From Verrucosispora sp. NA02020 (GTDB lineage: Bacteria; Actinomycetota; Actinomycetes; Mycobacteriales; Micromonosporaceae): a DNA stretch of 64,000 bases. A program made the translations under genes and the position numbers. Of the stretch, positions 19,985-28,817 are shown in pieces. The notes below the pieces were generated by a model, which had not been told where the DNA came from, did no database searches, and worked only from the letters and a program-made list of their open reading frames with translations. The number at the start of each line of letters is the position of its first letter. The stretch's first letter is position 1. The stretch is taken from contig NZ_CP054923.1 in NCBI RefSeq assembly GCF_013364215.1, forward strand, positions 4,712,001 to 4,776,000, read 5' to 3'.

Positions 19985-22870
19985 CTACGTATCCGACACC
20001 GACACCCGACTACGCAGGAAGATGGCGCTCGCCTGGACCCGGGTGCGGACGTGGAGCTTGTCGAAGATGTGCGAGACGTGCACGCCGATGGTCCGCTCGC
20101 TGATGAACAGGCGCTGGCCGATCTCCTTGTTGGTCAGCCCCTCGGCCACCGCGGCGAGCACCTCGCGCTCGCGCGCGGTCAGCGCGGCCAGCTCGTCACC
20201 GGCACCCGGTGGCGGCTCGACCCGCCCGGAGGGGCGTTCCTCCAACTCCACCCGCGCCCGACCGGCGAGGGTACGGATCTCCTCGGTGAACGGCACCGCA
20301 CCGAGTCCCTGCGCCATCTGGTACGCCTCCCGGAGCAGCCGACCGGCGGTCGCCGTACGGCGACGGCGGGCCAGCAGCGCCTCGGCCTGACGCAGCCGCG
20401 CGTAGGCCGCCGGGTAGGGGTGGTTGCGGCGGTCCCACTCGGCCGCCGCGCGGCCCCACAGGTCCGGGTCGCTGTCGTCGAGGCGGCTCACCTCGGCGGC
20501 ACAGAGCGCCAGATATCCGTCGACCACGTCGCGTACCGGCCGGGCCGCAGGCACGCTGCGCCCGGCCACCCGGTCGGCGATCTCGCGCAACCGGCGTACC
20601 GCGTTCTGGTCCACCGCGACGGTGCGGCTGGCGTGCGCCTCGGCCTCCGCGCGCAGCCCGTGCCAGACCAGCACGGCGAGGATCACCAGATCGTCGGAGC
20701 GGCTCTCGGTCAGGCCGCGCTGCACCGCGTGCCGGGCCACGTCGTGCCGCCCCTGCCACATCGCCAGGCCGGCGCGCAGGGTGAGCAGCGGGATGACGTG
20801 CCGGGCACCGCCACCGGCCAGCATGGTGGCCGCCGCATCCAGGTCCCGGTCGGCGGCCTCGACGTCGCCGTACCCGACCGAAAGCCGGCAGCGGGCCAGC
20901 AGCATCTCCACCGCGTCCGCGCCGGACGGGCGGTGCCGCAGCGCCGCCGCGACGACCTTCTCCGCCTCGGCCCACTGCCCCACCCGGAACAGCCCGTTGG
21001 TGGCGACGGCCAGCAGCCGGGTCGCGTAGGCACGACCCAATCCCAGCTCGGCCACCCGCTCGGCACCCCGTCGGGCCACCACCACCCCCTCTTCGAGGAT
21101 GTTCAGCGGCCCGGTGAGCAGCTCCGCCAGGTGCAGGTAGGCCCGCGCCACGTCCTCCGGACGGCCGGCCCGCTCGGCGGTGTCCAGCGCCCGCCGCAGC
21201 ACCGCCAGCCCGGCATCCGGATCCTCCAGGTACGCCTCGGAGAAGCCCAACGCCGCGCTGGCCAGCACCACCTCGGTGGTGGCGCCCTCGACCTGCTCCG
21301 CGAGGGCCAGCGCCTCCCGCGCCCGCCGGCCCGCGTCGGCGTACCGGCCGAGGTGCACCAGCAGCTCCGCCAGGTGTGCGGCGGCGGCGGCCCGCTGCCG
21401 GGGCGTGCAGTCGGCGGCGTCCAGCGCCTGCTGGTACTCCACCTCGGCCAACGCCGACCGTCCGGCGGCGGCCAGATATCGTGCCCGCCGGATGTGCAGC
21501 TCGCAGGCGGGCGGGCCGGTGTCGGTGGCGGCCAACTCCTCCAGCAGCGTCAGCGCCCGCGCGTACTCGCCGCTCTTGTGTGCGGCCTCGGCGGCCTGGC
21601 CCAGCAGCACCGCCCGGTCGACCCCGGCCCGGCCCTGGCTCAGATCCACCGCCACCGACCAGTGGCGGTGTGCCTCGGCGTAGCCGTACAGCCGCTCGGC
21701 CTCCTCGGCGGCGGCCACCGCCGCCGGCAACGCCCGATCCGGCTCACCGGCCAACCGCCAGTGGTGCGCCAGCCGGGCCTGGTGCAGCTCACCCGGCGCC
21801 GAGGTCAGCGCCTCGGCGTAACGCCGGTGCAGCAGGGCGCGTTCGGCGGGCAGCAGCTCGTCCTCCAGCACCTCGGCGACGAGCCGGTGCCGCAGCCGGT
21901 AACCGTCCTCGGAGCCGACCAGCAGCCGGTGCGCGACGGCGGCCTTGACGGCGGTGAGCAGGTCCTGCTCGGGCAGCCCGACCACCTCGGTGAGCAGCCG
22001 GTGCTCGACCGGTTCCACCCCGGCGGCGACCGCGTGCACGGCCTGGTGCGCCGGCTGCGGCAACGCGTCCACCCGGGCCAGGAACACCTCGCGCAACGTG
22101 TCGGACAGGTCGTCGCGGCCGTCGCGCAGGTCCCGGGACAACTCCTCCACCACGAACGGGTTGCCCCCGCTGCGTTGCCACAGCCGGTCGGCCGCCTCGG
22201 GCGCGACCGGGGCCCGGACGATCGCGGCGGCGAGTTCCTCCGTGGCGGCGCGGTCCAGCGGCGCCAGGTCCAGCACCCGCACCGACCGCAGCCGGCGCAA
22301 CTCGGTCAACACGCGACGCAGCGGGTGCGCGCCCTGCAACGACTCGGACCGCACCGCCGCCAGCACCGACAGTTGCAGGTCGCCCAGACCGGCGAGCAGA
22401 TAGAGCAGCAACTGTCGGGTGGTCCGGTCGACCCACTGGAGGTCGTCCAGCACCAGCACCAGCGGACGGCCACCGGCGATGACGCCCAGTCCCCGGGACA
22501 CCCGCTCCAGCAGCGCCCCCGCGCCGTCCGGCCCGGTGGCGTCCTCGGCGAACACCCCGAGCAACGCGCGCACCGACGCGGTGGCGGCCGGCGGGAGGTC
22601 CGCGTCGAGACGCCGCAACGCCTGCCGCAACGGGTGCAGCGGGGAGGCGTCGCCGATGTCCAGACAGGAACCGGTGAGCACCAGCGCACCGCCCGCGCTC
22701 AACTGCCCGCCCACCTCGTGCAGCAGCCGGGTCTTGCCCACGCCGCTCTCGCCGGTGAGGAAGACCCCGGCCGTGTTTCCCGGCGCCACGTCGTCGAGCA
22801 ACGCGGCGCGTACCGTCGCCACCAGGTCGGCCCGACCGACGAGCGGTGTGGTGTCCACGTCGCTGGCCAT
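19985..22870 (-). CDS. LuxR-family transcriptional regulator with AAA ATPase domain (LAL/MalT type)
   Basis: A 961-residue regulator. The N-terminal STAND/AAA ATPase has Walker A GESGVGKT (residues 40-47) and Walker B LVLVLDDLQWVD (Asp142/Asp143). A long helical TPR-like region occupies the middle, and the C-terminus carries a LuxR helix-turn-helix (about 895-958: LTAREREVLAAVAEGLTNKE, ISERTIGVHVSHIFDKLHV). Such proteins sense small molecules through the ATPase/TPR part and activate nearby operons. ATG 22870 is preceded by a TAGGCT box 7 bases upstream, so the mRNA is probably leaderless. Its target is not evident from neighbours. Confidence 0.92.
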   Translation of the reverse strand: MASDVDTTPLVGRADLVATVRAALLDDVAPGNTAGVFLTGESGVGKTRLLHEVGGQLSAGGALVLTGSCLDIGDASPLHPLRQALRRLDADLPPAATASVRALLGVFAEDATGPDGAGALLERVSRGLGVIAGGRPLVLVLDDLQWVDRTTRQLLLYLLAGLGDLQLSVLAAVRSESLQGAHPLRRVLTELRRLRSVRVLDLAPLDRAATEELAAAIVRAPVAPEAADRLWQRSGGNPFVVEELSRDLRDGRDDLSDTLREVFLARVDALPQPAHQAVHAVAAGVEPVEHRLLTEVVGLPEQDLLTAVKAAVAHRLLVGSEDGYRLRHRLVAEVLEDELLPAERALLHRRYAEALTSAPGELHQARLAHHWRLAGEPDRALPAAVAAAEEAERLYGYAEAHRHWSVAVDLSQGRAGVDRAVLLGQAAEAAHKSGEYARALTLLEELAATDTGPPACELHIRRARYLAAAGRSALAEVEYQQALDAADCTPRQRAAAAAHLAELLVHLGRYADAGRRAREALALAEQVEGATTEVVLASAALGFSEAYLEDPDAGLAVLRRALDTAERAGRPEDVARAYLHLAELLTGPLNILEEGVVVARRGAERVAELGLGRAYATRLLAVATNGLFRVGQWAEAEKVVAAALRHRPSGADAVEMLLARCRLSVGYGDVEAADRDLDAAATMLAGGGARHVIPLLTLRAGLAMWQGRHDVARHAVQRGLTESRSDDLVILAVLVWHGLRAEAEAHASRTVAVDQNAVRRLREIADRVAGRSVPAARPVRDVVDGYLALCAAEVSRLDDSDPDLWGRAAAEWDRRNHPYPAAYARLRQAEALLARRRRTATAGRLLREAYQMAQGLGAVPFTEEIRTLAGRARVELEERPSGRVEPPPGAGDELAALTAREREVLAAVAEGLTNKEIGQRLFISERTIGVHVSHIFDKLHVRTRVQASAIFLRSRVSVSDT

Positions 22871-22877
22871 GGCTCGC

Positions 22878-22883
22878 AGCCTA
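22878..22883 (-). promoter_or_regulatory. -10 box for a leaderless LuxR regulator transcript
   Basis: TAGGCT on the minus strand lies 7 bases before the ATG at 22870, so transcription would start at or next to the start codon. No Shine-Dalgarno sequence is seen. The same arrangement recurs at 26233 and 51845. Confidence 0.45.
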
Positions 22884-23064
22884 GTCACAGCCGCCGCCCC
22901 CGTTCTACCGCCGCCGCGCCGCCCCTCCCCCACTCGCGTCGACATTGCGACCGAAGGTTGCGCTCGGCCGACATACGTCGTTCGGCAGATCCGCCGTCGG
23001 ACCGGGGATGACAGTCTCCGGGACATCGTTGGCACGCACGGGGGGAGAGGCGGGTGCGATCTCG

Positions 23065-25695
23065 ATGCCCATGTCGGTTGTCGCAGGTCAGCCGGCTCAG
23101 CGGGGGCGCTGGCCGGTAGCTGAGGAACGACGGACGTTGACTGTCCTCTTCGTCGACATCGTCGGGTCGACACGTCTGGTCGACCGGCTCGACCCGGAGG
23201 ACGTCCGCACACTGCAACGGGTCTACTTCCGCACGGTCGCCCGGGTGCTGCGGCGCTGGGACGGCGTGGTGGAGAAGTACGTCGGCGACGCGGTGATGGC
23301 GTTGTTCGGCGCGCGGGCCGGGGACGGCTTCGAGGCGTACCGGGCGGTGCGGGCCGGGCTGGAGGTCCAGCGGGCCCTGGACCGCCGGCCACTAGAGACC
23401 GCGCCCGGGCTGCGGGTCCGTGTCGGGGTGGCCACCGGCGAGGCCGTGGTGGACCTGGCCGCCGGGCGCGACGGCGGGCACGGCATGGCCAGCGGCGCGG
23501 TGATCACGCTCGCCGCCCGCCTGCAGGAACACGCGCCGCACGGCGGTGTCGCGGTCTGCGAGACCACGCACCGGGCCGTCGCCGGCCTGATCGCGCTGCG
23601 CCCGGTGCCGGCGGTGACGGTCAGCGGCAAGACGCTGCCGGTCGGCGTCTGGCACGCCGTGGGCACGCTGCCGCCCCGGCCTCCACGTCACGACACGCCG
23701 CTGGTCGGCCGGCACCGGGAGCTGGCCGCCGTCCGGGAACAGCTCGCCGAGGCGGTACGCGGACGCGGCGTCCGGCGGCTGGTGCTGACCGGTCCGTCGG
23801 GCAGCGGGCGGAGCCGGTTGCTGCGCGAGCTGGCCCGCAGCACGCCGACGGTGGACGGGATGCCGGTGCGGTGGTGCCTGACCGCCTGCCCGCCGTACCC
23901 GGACGGGCCGCTGGCGCCCGTCGTGGGTCTGGTGCGGACGCTGGCCGGCAGCCGTACCCCCGCCGCAGGCGCCGGTGTGCTCCGCGACCGGCTGGCCGCC
24001 GCACTCGGCGGGTCGGTGTCGGGCGACCACCTGGCGGCGGCGTTGGACACAGTGGACGATCTGGTGGCCGGCGTCGGTGGCGCCGCCGGGGCCCGGGCGG
24101 CGGTGCGCTGGCGGGACGTCCTGCTCGGGCTGGCTCGTCGTCAGCCGGTGGTGGTGGCCGTGGACGACCTGGACCGGGCCGCCCCGGCACTGCGCCGTCA
24201 CCTGGACGCGCTGGTCGACCTGGCCACCGCGGACGGCCTGCCGCTGGTGCTGGTCGGCACCGGGGCGGGTGTCGACTCCGCCCGGCCGACGGCCCGGGTC
24301 CGGCTGCGTCCACTCGACGCGGTGACCGTCGGCCGGCTGCTACGCCGGCTGCTGCGCCGGGCCGGTCAGCCGGGCGGTCTGGTGGGTCGGCTGATCCCGC
24401 TGGTCGGCGGCAACCCCGGACGCGCGGTGGCGTACGTGCGGTCGCTCGCCGGGGCCGACCCGGCGCGGCTGCCGGTGCCGGAGAGCATCCGGCGGGCCGC
24501 CGAAGCCCGGCTGGACCGGCTCGACGGCACCCGGCGAGCGGCCCTGATGGCGGTCGCCGCCCTGCCGCCCGGCTGCCCGGTCGCCAACCTGGCCCGGGCG
24601 CTCGGCTGGGCGGCGGCGCAGGTGGAGGCGGCCCTGCGTGCCCTGACCGGGGCGGGCCTGCTCGTCCGGCTGCCCACCGGCGGGCACGCTTTCGTCGATC
24701 CGGCGCTACGGGAGGTCGCCGTCGCCCGGCTCCCCCGGGCGACGCTGGCCACCTTCACCCGCCGGGCCGGTGTCCCGACCTCCGACGCCGACGCCGAGCC
24801 GGCACCGGCGGAAGGCTCGACGCGGCCGGCATCGGCGGCGCGACCGGCGGCAGGCACGGCGGCGCCGGGATCGGGGTGGTCGGGATCGGCGTGGTCGGGG
24901 TCAGCGATCGGCCAGGAAGGCCAGCGCGCGCTCCCAGGCGAGCGCGGCGGCGGCCGGGTCGTGGTCGGACACGGCCGGATCGGTGAACAGGTGGCCCGCC
25001 CCCGGGTAGCCATAGACGGTGACGTCGGCGCCGACGGCGGTCATCTCCTGCCGCCACTGGTCGACCTCGCCCGGCGGGTCGTAGGGGTCCGGATCGGCCA
25101 GGTGCAACTCGACGGCCAACCCGGCTCGGACGTCGGCGGGGGCGCCACCGGTGCCGTGCCACAGCAGCAGGCCGCCGCTGTCGGGCCGTTCGGCCAGCAT
25201 CGCGCCGGCCACCCCGGCGCCCATCGAGAACCCGGCGAGCACGGTGTCGGGCGGCAGCCCGTCGAGCGAGGCCCGGGCGCGGTCCAGCACCGTCTCCTGC
25301 CCGATCCGGCTCAGCAGGGCGAACCCCTCCTCGACGGTGTCCACGGCAGGCACCTCGTACAGGTCGGGCGCGTGCACCTGGTGTCCGGCGGCGCGCAGCC
25401 GGTCGGCCGCGTCCCGCACCGCGGGCCGCAGCCCGTACACAGAGTGGAAGAGTGCGACATGTGCCATCCGCTCATCGTGCCGGACGGCACCGACACCGTC
25501 GGACCGCCGCGCGCGGGTGGCGCGGTCAGTCTCGGTCGACCCCGGCCCGTCCGCCGTCCGGTGACGCCGACTCCGGTGCGCCGTCCGGCCGCGCCGGAGC
25601 CGCTACGCCGTCCCCGGCACCGGCGTCCGGCCGGAGGACCCGGCTGTGACCCCGGAACTCGGCGATTACCTGTCCGTCCGCGCGGCTCACCGTGA
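23065..25695 (+). CDS. Class III nucleotidyl cyclase fused to an AAA-type ATPase, C-terminal extent uncertain
   Basis: From ATG 23065, residues 20-170 form an adenylate/guanylate cyclase catalytic domain with both metal aspartates (LTVLFVDIVGST, KYVGDAVMALFG). A STAND-type ATPase domain follows (about 210-560: TPLVGRHRELAAVREQLAEA). Its P-loop reads GPSGSGRS, with arginine where the Walker A lysine should be; Walker B is PVVVAVDDLD. Convincing coding ends near 24780. The frame then stays open without a stop to 25695, running antisense through the whole hydrolase gene and into the thioesterase gene; those last ~300 residues are probably not authentic, or a stop was lost. Likely a signalling or regulatory protein. 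Confidence 0.7.
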   Translation: MPMSVVAGQPAQRGRWPVAEERRTLTVLFVDIVGSTRLVDRLDPEDVRTLQRVYFRTVARVLRRWDGVVEKYVGDAVMALFGARAGDGFEAYRAVRAGLEVQRALDRRPLETAPGLRVRVGVATGEAVVDLAAGRDGGHGMASGAVITLAARLQEHAPHGGVAVCETTHRAVAGLIALRPVPAVTVSGKTLPVGVWHAVGTLPPRPPRHDTPLVGRHRELAAVREQLAEAVRGRGVRRLVLTGPSGSGRSRLLRELARSTPTVDGMPVRWCLTACPPYPDGPLAPVVGLVRTLAGSRTPAAGAGVLRDRLAAALGGSVSGDHLAAALDTVDDLVAGVGGAAGARAAVRWRDVLLGLARRQPVVVAVDDLDRAAPALRRHLDALVDLATADGLPLVLVGTGAGVDSARPTARVRLRPLDAVTVGRLLRRLLRRAGQPGGLVGRLIPLVGGNPGRAVAYVRSLAGADPARLPVPESIRRAAEARLDRLDGTRRAALMAVAALPPGCPVANLARALGWAAAQVEAALRALTGAGLLVRLPTGGHAFVDPALREVAVARLPRATLATFTRRAGVPTSDADAEPAPAEGSTRPASAARPAAGTAAPGSGWSGSAWSGSAIGQEGQRALPGERGGGRVVVGHGRIGEQVARPRVAIDGDVGADGGHLLPPLVDLARRVVGVRIGQVQLDGQPGSDVGGGATGAVPQQQAAAVGPFGQHRAGHPGAHREPGEHGVGRQPVERGPGAVQHRLLPDPAQQGEPLLDGVHGRHLVQVGRVHLVSGGAQPVGRVPHRGPQPVHRVEECDMCHPLIVPDGTDTVGPPRAGGAVSLGRPRPVRRPVTPTPVRRPAAPEPLRRPRHRRPAGGPGCDPGTRRLPVRPRGSP
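24901..25467 (-). CDS. Dienelactone-hydrolase-family alpha/beta hydrolase
   Basis: A 188-residue alpha/beta hydrolase. The nucleophile elbow is GFSMGAG with Ser81, and GYPGAGHLFTDP gives His159; the acid is probably an Asp in LADPDPYDPP (about 125-130). Classical dienelactone hydrolases use cysteine as nucleophile, so the serine suggests an esterase-like relative. The gene lies entirely opposite the open tail of the cyclase/ATPase frame, and shows the stronger coding character of the two in that interval. Physiological substrate unknown. Confidence 0.85.
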   Translation of the reverse strand: MAHVALFHSVYGLRPAVRDAADRLRAAGHQVHAPDLYEVPAVDTVEEGFALLSRIGQETVLDRARASLDGLPPDTVLAGFSMGAGVAGAMLAERPDSGGLLLWHGTGGAPADVRAGLAVELHLADPDPYDPPGEVDQWRQEMTAVGADVTVYGYPGAGHLFTDPAVSDHDPAAAALAWERALAFLADR

Positions 25696-26074
25696 CGTCG
25701 TAGATTCCGCTGCGGCCGTACCGGGTCCGTTCCGTGGCCCGGGCGGACAGCACGTCCCCCTCGCGGGCCGGGCGGACGAAGGTGATCTCGCCGCCGGCCG
25801 CGACGGTGGCCGGGCCGTGACTGTTGCACGCCAGCGCGAAGGCGGTGTCGGCGAGCAGGAAGACGAAGCCGCCGTGGGCGATGCGGTGGCCGTTGACCAT
25901 GCTGTCGGTGACCCGCATCCGGGCCACTGCGGCGCCGCCCGCGGCGCTGACCAACTCGATGCCGAGTCGGTTCGACGCGACGTCGGCCTCGAACATCTCG
26001 TGCGCGGCGGTGCGCGGGTCCACCTGGCTCCCGGCGTGGTCGGCGGGGCCCTGCGCCCCGGGGACCGCCATCAT
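25526..26074 (-). CDS. PaaI-type acyl-CoA thioesterase (hot-dog fold)
   Basis: A 182-residue protein from ATG 26074; ATG 26164 would add 30 residues of low complexity. The hot-dog domain (about residues 20-145) has the PaaI signature: HEMFEADVASNRLGIELVSA, VTDSMVNGHRIAHGGFVFLLADTAFALACN and GEITFVRPAREGDVLSA. The Asn-Gly-HRIAHGG stretch is typical of phenylacetate-pathway thioesterases that release stalled hydroxyphenylacetyl-CoA, but no other paa gene is present. It is divergent from the methyltransferase gene. Confidence 0.83.
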   Translation of the reverse strand: MMAVPGAQGPADHAGSQVDPRTAAHEMFEADVASNRLGIELVSAAGGAAVARMRVTDSMVNGHRIAHGGFVFLLADTAFALACNSHGPATVAAGGEITFVRPAREGDVLSARATERTRYGRSGIYDVTVSRADGQVIAEFRGHSRVLRPDAGAGDGVAAPARPDGAPESASPDGGRAGVDRD

Positions 26075-26192
26075 GCCACCGCCGCCCGGTGCGCCCGGCG
26101 CGGCGGGTCCCGTGACGACGACCGGGCCGGATCGGTGTCCCCGATCCGGCCCGGCACTGATCATCGCCCCGCCATTGTCTCGCAGTTGCACA

Positions 26193-26205
26193 TTGTTGGC
26201 AACAA
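26193..26205. promoter_or_regulatory. Perfect palindrome, candidate operator
   Basis: TTGTTGGCAACAA is a perfect 13-base palindrome in the interval between the divergent thioesterase and methyltransferase genes. It ends 3 bases before the -35 box of the methyltransferase promoter, a position expected for a regulator site. No adjacent regulator gene identifies the binding protein. Confidence 0.35.
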
Positions 26206-26208
26206 GAC

Positions 26209-26238
26209 TGGACACCGACCCGCCGATGTAACTAGCCT
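26209..26238 (+). promoter_or_regulatory. Promoter of the methyltransferase gene
   Basis: TGGACA (26209-26214) and TAGCCT (26233-26238) are 18 bases apart. Seven bases separate the -10 box from ATG 26246, so the transcript is probably leaderless. Confidence 0.45.
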
Positions 26239-26245
26239 GCTCGCC

Positions 26246-27007
26246 ATGAGTCCTTACATGACCGATGCCGCCGCGTGGCAGGAGAGCTGGGACCGGCAAC
26301 AGGAGGCGTACCTGCCGGACCGGGAGCACCGCTTCACCACCATGCTCGACGCGGTCGACGCGGTCCGCGACACCACCGCTGCGCCACGACTGCTGGACCT
26401 GGCCGGCGGCACCGGCACCATCTCGCTGCGCGCGCTGCGCCGCTTCCCCGACGCCGAGGTGACCCTGGTCGACCTCGATCCGGCCCTGCTCGCCCTCGCC
26501 ACCGCCTCGCTCGGCGACCGGGCCACCATCGTCACCGCCGACCTCAACCGGCCGGACTGGGTGGACGCCCTGCCGCACCGTGACTACGACGCGGTGCTCA
26601 CCGCCACCGCGCTGCACTGGCTGCCCGCCGACCGGCTGACCGGGCTCTACGCCGAGGTCCGCGAGGTGCTGCGCCCCGGCGGCCTGCTGGTCAACGCCGA
26701 CCACATGCCCGACGACACCCTGCCCGAGCTGACCACACGCCTGCTCGCCCGGGCCGAGGCGCGCCGGGCGGCGCGCTACGCGGCGGGCGCGGTGCCCAAC
26801 TGGGCGCAGTGGTGGGAGCACGCCGCGCAGGACCCGGAGCTGCGCCCACTCGTCGAACGGCGGCACGCCATCTATCCGACGGGACACAGCCAGGAGTGGA
26901 GCCCACCGGTCTCCTGGCATCTCGGCGCGCTCTCCGAGGCCGGCTTCACCGAAGTCGGCACGCTCTGGCGCGGCGGCGCGGACGCGGCGGTCGTCGCCGT
27001 CCGGTGA
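26246..27007 (+). CDS. SAM-dependent class I methyltransferase
   Basis: A 253-residue Rossmann methyltransferase. Motif I is LLDLAGGTGT (about residues 49-58), followed by an acidic motif II (VTLVDLDPALLALA) and motif III/IV (YDAVLTATALHWLPADRL); LRPGGLLVNADH is the post-motif block. These resemble ubiquinone/trans-aconitate-type small-molecule methyltransferases. The substrate is not indicated. ATG 26246 lies right behind a -10 box, without a ribosome site. Confidence 0.85.
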   Translation: MSPYMTDAAAWQESWDRQQEAYLPDREHRFTTMLDAVDAVRDTTAAPRLLDLAGGTGTISLRALRRFPDAEVTLVDLDPALLALATASLGDRATIVTADLNRPDWVDALPHRDYDAVLTATALHWLPADRLTGLYAEVREVLRPGGLLVNADHMPDDTLPELTTRLLARAEARRAARYAAGAVPNWAQWWEHAAQDPELRPLVERRHAIYPTGHSQEWSPPVSWHLGALSEAGFTEVGTLWRGGADAAVVAVR

Positions 27008-27033
27008 CCGCCCGCGCGGCGGCCACCGGACGG
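26997..27033. terminator. Hairpin between convergent genes
   Basis: CCGTCCGGTG (26997-27006) pairs with CACCGGACGG (27024-27033) and the stem continues inward with five more pairs after one mismatch. It overlaps the methyltransferase stop codon and lies 5 bases from the end of the minus-strand gene, so it can act for both. Confidence 0.55.
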
Positions 27034-27038
27034 ACCCG

Positions 27039-27374
27039 TCAGCGGGCCCGGCGTTCCGGGTGCGCCCGGTTCCAGGCCCGCATCCGTTCCGGGTACCCGA
27101 CCTTGGTCGCCTCGTACAGCGGGATGGCGTGCTTGCGGGCCATCTTCCCGGCGGCCCGGGGCGTCCCGGTACGCCGCCGGATCCACTCACCGTCGTGCGC
27201 GATGGCGACCACGGTGGTGTCGGTGGCGGTGGTCTCCGGTTCGAGATAGAACTCCACCCCCTGCCGGCTGGTCGCGAACTCCTCCAGGGAGGCGAGGTCC
27301 TCCGGGGTCGCCTCGCGGTCCAGTTTCGTCGGGGTGCCCTCTGCGGCCCGGGGCCGCCGGCTGAACCAGCCCAT
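27039..27374 (-). CDS. Small conserved protein of unknown function
   Basis: A 111-residue soluble protein (MGWFSRRPRAAEGT start). It has an acidic helical part (EDLASLEEFATSRQGVEFYL), a central strand (TTVVAIAHDGEWIRRRTGTP) and a basic C-terminus (KVGYPERMRAWNRAHPERR). Similar proteins are found in actinomycetes under vague names, none with a demonstrated activity. It is transcribed alone, convergent with the methyltransferase. Confidence 0.6.
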   Translation of the reverse strand: MGWFSRRPRAAEGTPTKLDREATPEDLASLEEFATSRQGVEFYLEPETTATDTTVVAIAHDGEWIRRRTGTPRAAGKMARKHAIPLYEATKVGYPERMRAWNRAHPERRAR

Positions 27375-27460
27375 TGCCCGGCTCCTCTCCTCGGCGCGCC
27401 TCCCAGTGCAGCACCCGGACCTGGCAGTTCCCTGGACGGCCGATGTACGGGCCCTGGTCG

Positions 27461-28750
27461 CTACGCCTCCGGACGGGGAGAACCCGTCCGCTCCGGCTCC
27501 GGGGCGCCCGCCCGCTCCGGCTCCCCCGTGGCGCCGGAGACGGGCGGACGGGTGACCCGCACCAGCAGCAGGGTCGGCAGCAGCAGCAACGGCACCACCA
27601 GCAACGCGTGCAGCGTGCCGATCCGGTCACCGAGCAGCCCCAGCAACGGCGGTCCGGCCAGGAACGCGGTGTACCCGATCACCGCGACCACGCTGACCCG
27701 GACGTGGGCGTGCTCCTCCTCGTCGGCGGCGGCGCTCATCCCGACCGGGAAACCGAGCGAGGCGCCGATCCCCCACAGCACCACGCCGACCACCGCGACC
27801 GGGCCGGAGCCGGCCAGGATCGCCACACCGGCGCCGACGATGGCGAGCAGGATGGTCACGGTCAGCACCGGCACCCGCCCCCACCGGTCCAGGGCCACCG
27901 TGCCGAGCGTCCGGCCCACGGTCATGCCGGTCACGAAGACGGCGAAGACCGCCGCGCCGGCTGCCTCGCTGAAGCCGTACCCGTCGATGAAGGCGACCGC
28001 GATCCAGTCGTTGGCGCTGCCCTCGGCGAACGCCGCCGCCAGGACCACCAGACCGATGAGCAGGGTGCGCGGCTCCCGCCAGGCGGCGAGCAGGGACTTT
28101 CGACCGCCACCGGCGCCCTCGCTCTCCGCACCGGGTGCGGCGGGCAGGAACGCGCGGGCGCCCAGCAGCGTGCCGACGAGCACCACCGCCGCAAGGACCC
28201 CGAGGTGGACGGCGACCGGCAGGCCGAGCCGGGCGGCCCCGGCGCCCAGACCGGCACCGGCCACCGAACCGAGACTCCACGCCGCGTGGAACCGGGGCAT
28301 CACCGTCCAGCCCAGGCGGCGTTCGACGATCGCGCCCTCGATGTTCATCGCCACGTCGCAACTGCCGGAGCCGTACCCGAGCGCGAACAGGCCCACCGCC
28401 ACCCCGGGCAACGAGCCGGCCACCGCCGACACCCCGGCCACGGTGAGGCCGAGGGCGACCACGGTGGTGGAGAACACCACCGCGCGGGCCGCGCCGAGAC
28501 GCTGGGTGAGCAGACCGGCGGTGGGCATCGCGACGATCGCGCCGATGGACATGGCGAGCAGGAGCAGGCCGAGACGACCGGGGCTGAGTTCCAGCCCGTC
28601 GCGGACCGCCGGCACCCGGGAGAACCAGGTCGCGACGGCCAACCCGTTGAGCGCGAACACCACCGCCACGCCGTTGCGGGCGGCCAGCACCGCCCGGGGC
28701 GGACCCGAGGTGACCGGTGGTGTCGCGGGCGTGCTGATGACGGGATCCAT
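27461..28750 (-). CDS. MFS transporter
   Basis: A 429-residue major facilitator protein with about 12 membrane helices in two halves joined by a charged loop near residue 205 (ESEGAGGGRKSLLAAWREPR). FALNGLAVATWFSRVPAVRD in helix 1-2 and GYGSGSCDVAMNIEGAIVE in helix 4-5 resemble the family of fucose/sugar-like or drug MFS proteins with many actinobacterial members. ATG 28750 is preferred to 28792. Substrate unknown. It is divergent from the LacI regulator at 28919, and the pair share a 168-base control region with a palindromic site. Confidence 0.85.
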   Translation of the reverse strand: MDPVISTPATPPVTSGPPRAVLAARNGVAVVFALNGLAVATWFSRVPAVRDGLELSPGRLGLLLLAMSIGAIVAMPTAGLLTQRLGAARAVVFSTTVVALGLTVAGVSAVAGSLPGVAVGLFALGYGSGSCDVAMNIEGAIVERRLGWTVMPRFHAAWSLGSVAGAGLGAGAARLGLPVAVHLGVLAAVVLVGTLLGARAFLPAAPGAESEGAGGGRKSLLAAWREPRTLLIGLVVLAAAFAEGSANDWIAVAFIDGYGFSEAAGAAVFAVFVTGMTVGRTLGTVALDRWGRVPVLTVTILLAIVGAGVAILAGSGPVAVVGVVLWGIGASLGFPVGMSAAADEEEHAHVRVSVVAVIGYTAFLAGPPLLGLLGDRIGTLHALLVVPLLLLPTLLLVRVTRPPVSGATGEPERAGAPEPERTGSPRPEA

Positions 28751-28805
28751 GGAACTTCCCGGTCCTCTCGACGGCGGTGGGAGCGCAGGCAACGATCACA
28801 CACCT

Positions 28806-28817
28806 GGGAGCGCTACC
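28806..28817. promoter_or_regulatory. LacI/GalR-type operator between MFS and LacI genes
   Basis: GGGAGCGCTACC differs from the perfect palindrome GGTAGCGCTACC at one position and has the central CG-containing symmetry typical of LacI-family sites. It is the only such site in the divergent control region, so it probably lets the adjacent LacI protein control both genes. Confidence 0.45.

Noticed and set aside
18764..23011. A 1415-codon open frame on the plus strand
   Set aside because: It lies antisense to the LuxR-type regulator and the DUF5995-like gene, has a His/Arg/Gln/Gly-rich composition typical of reversed high-GC genes, and shows no domain.
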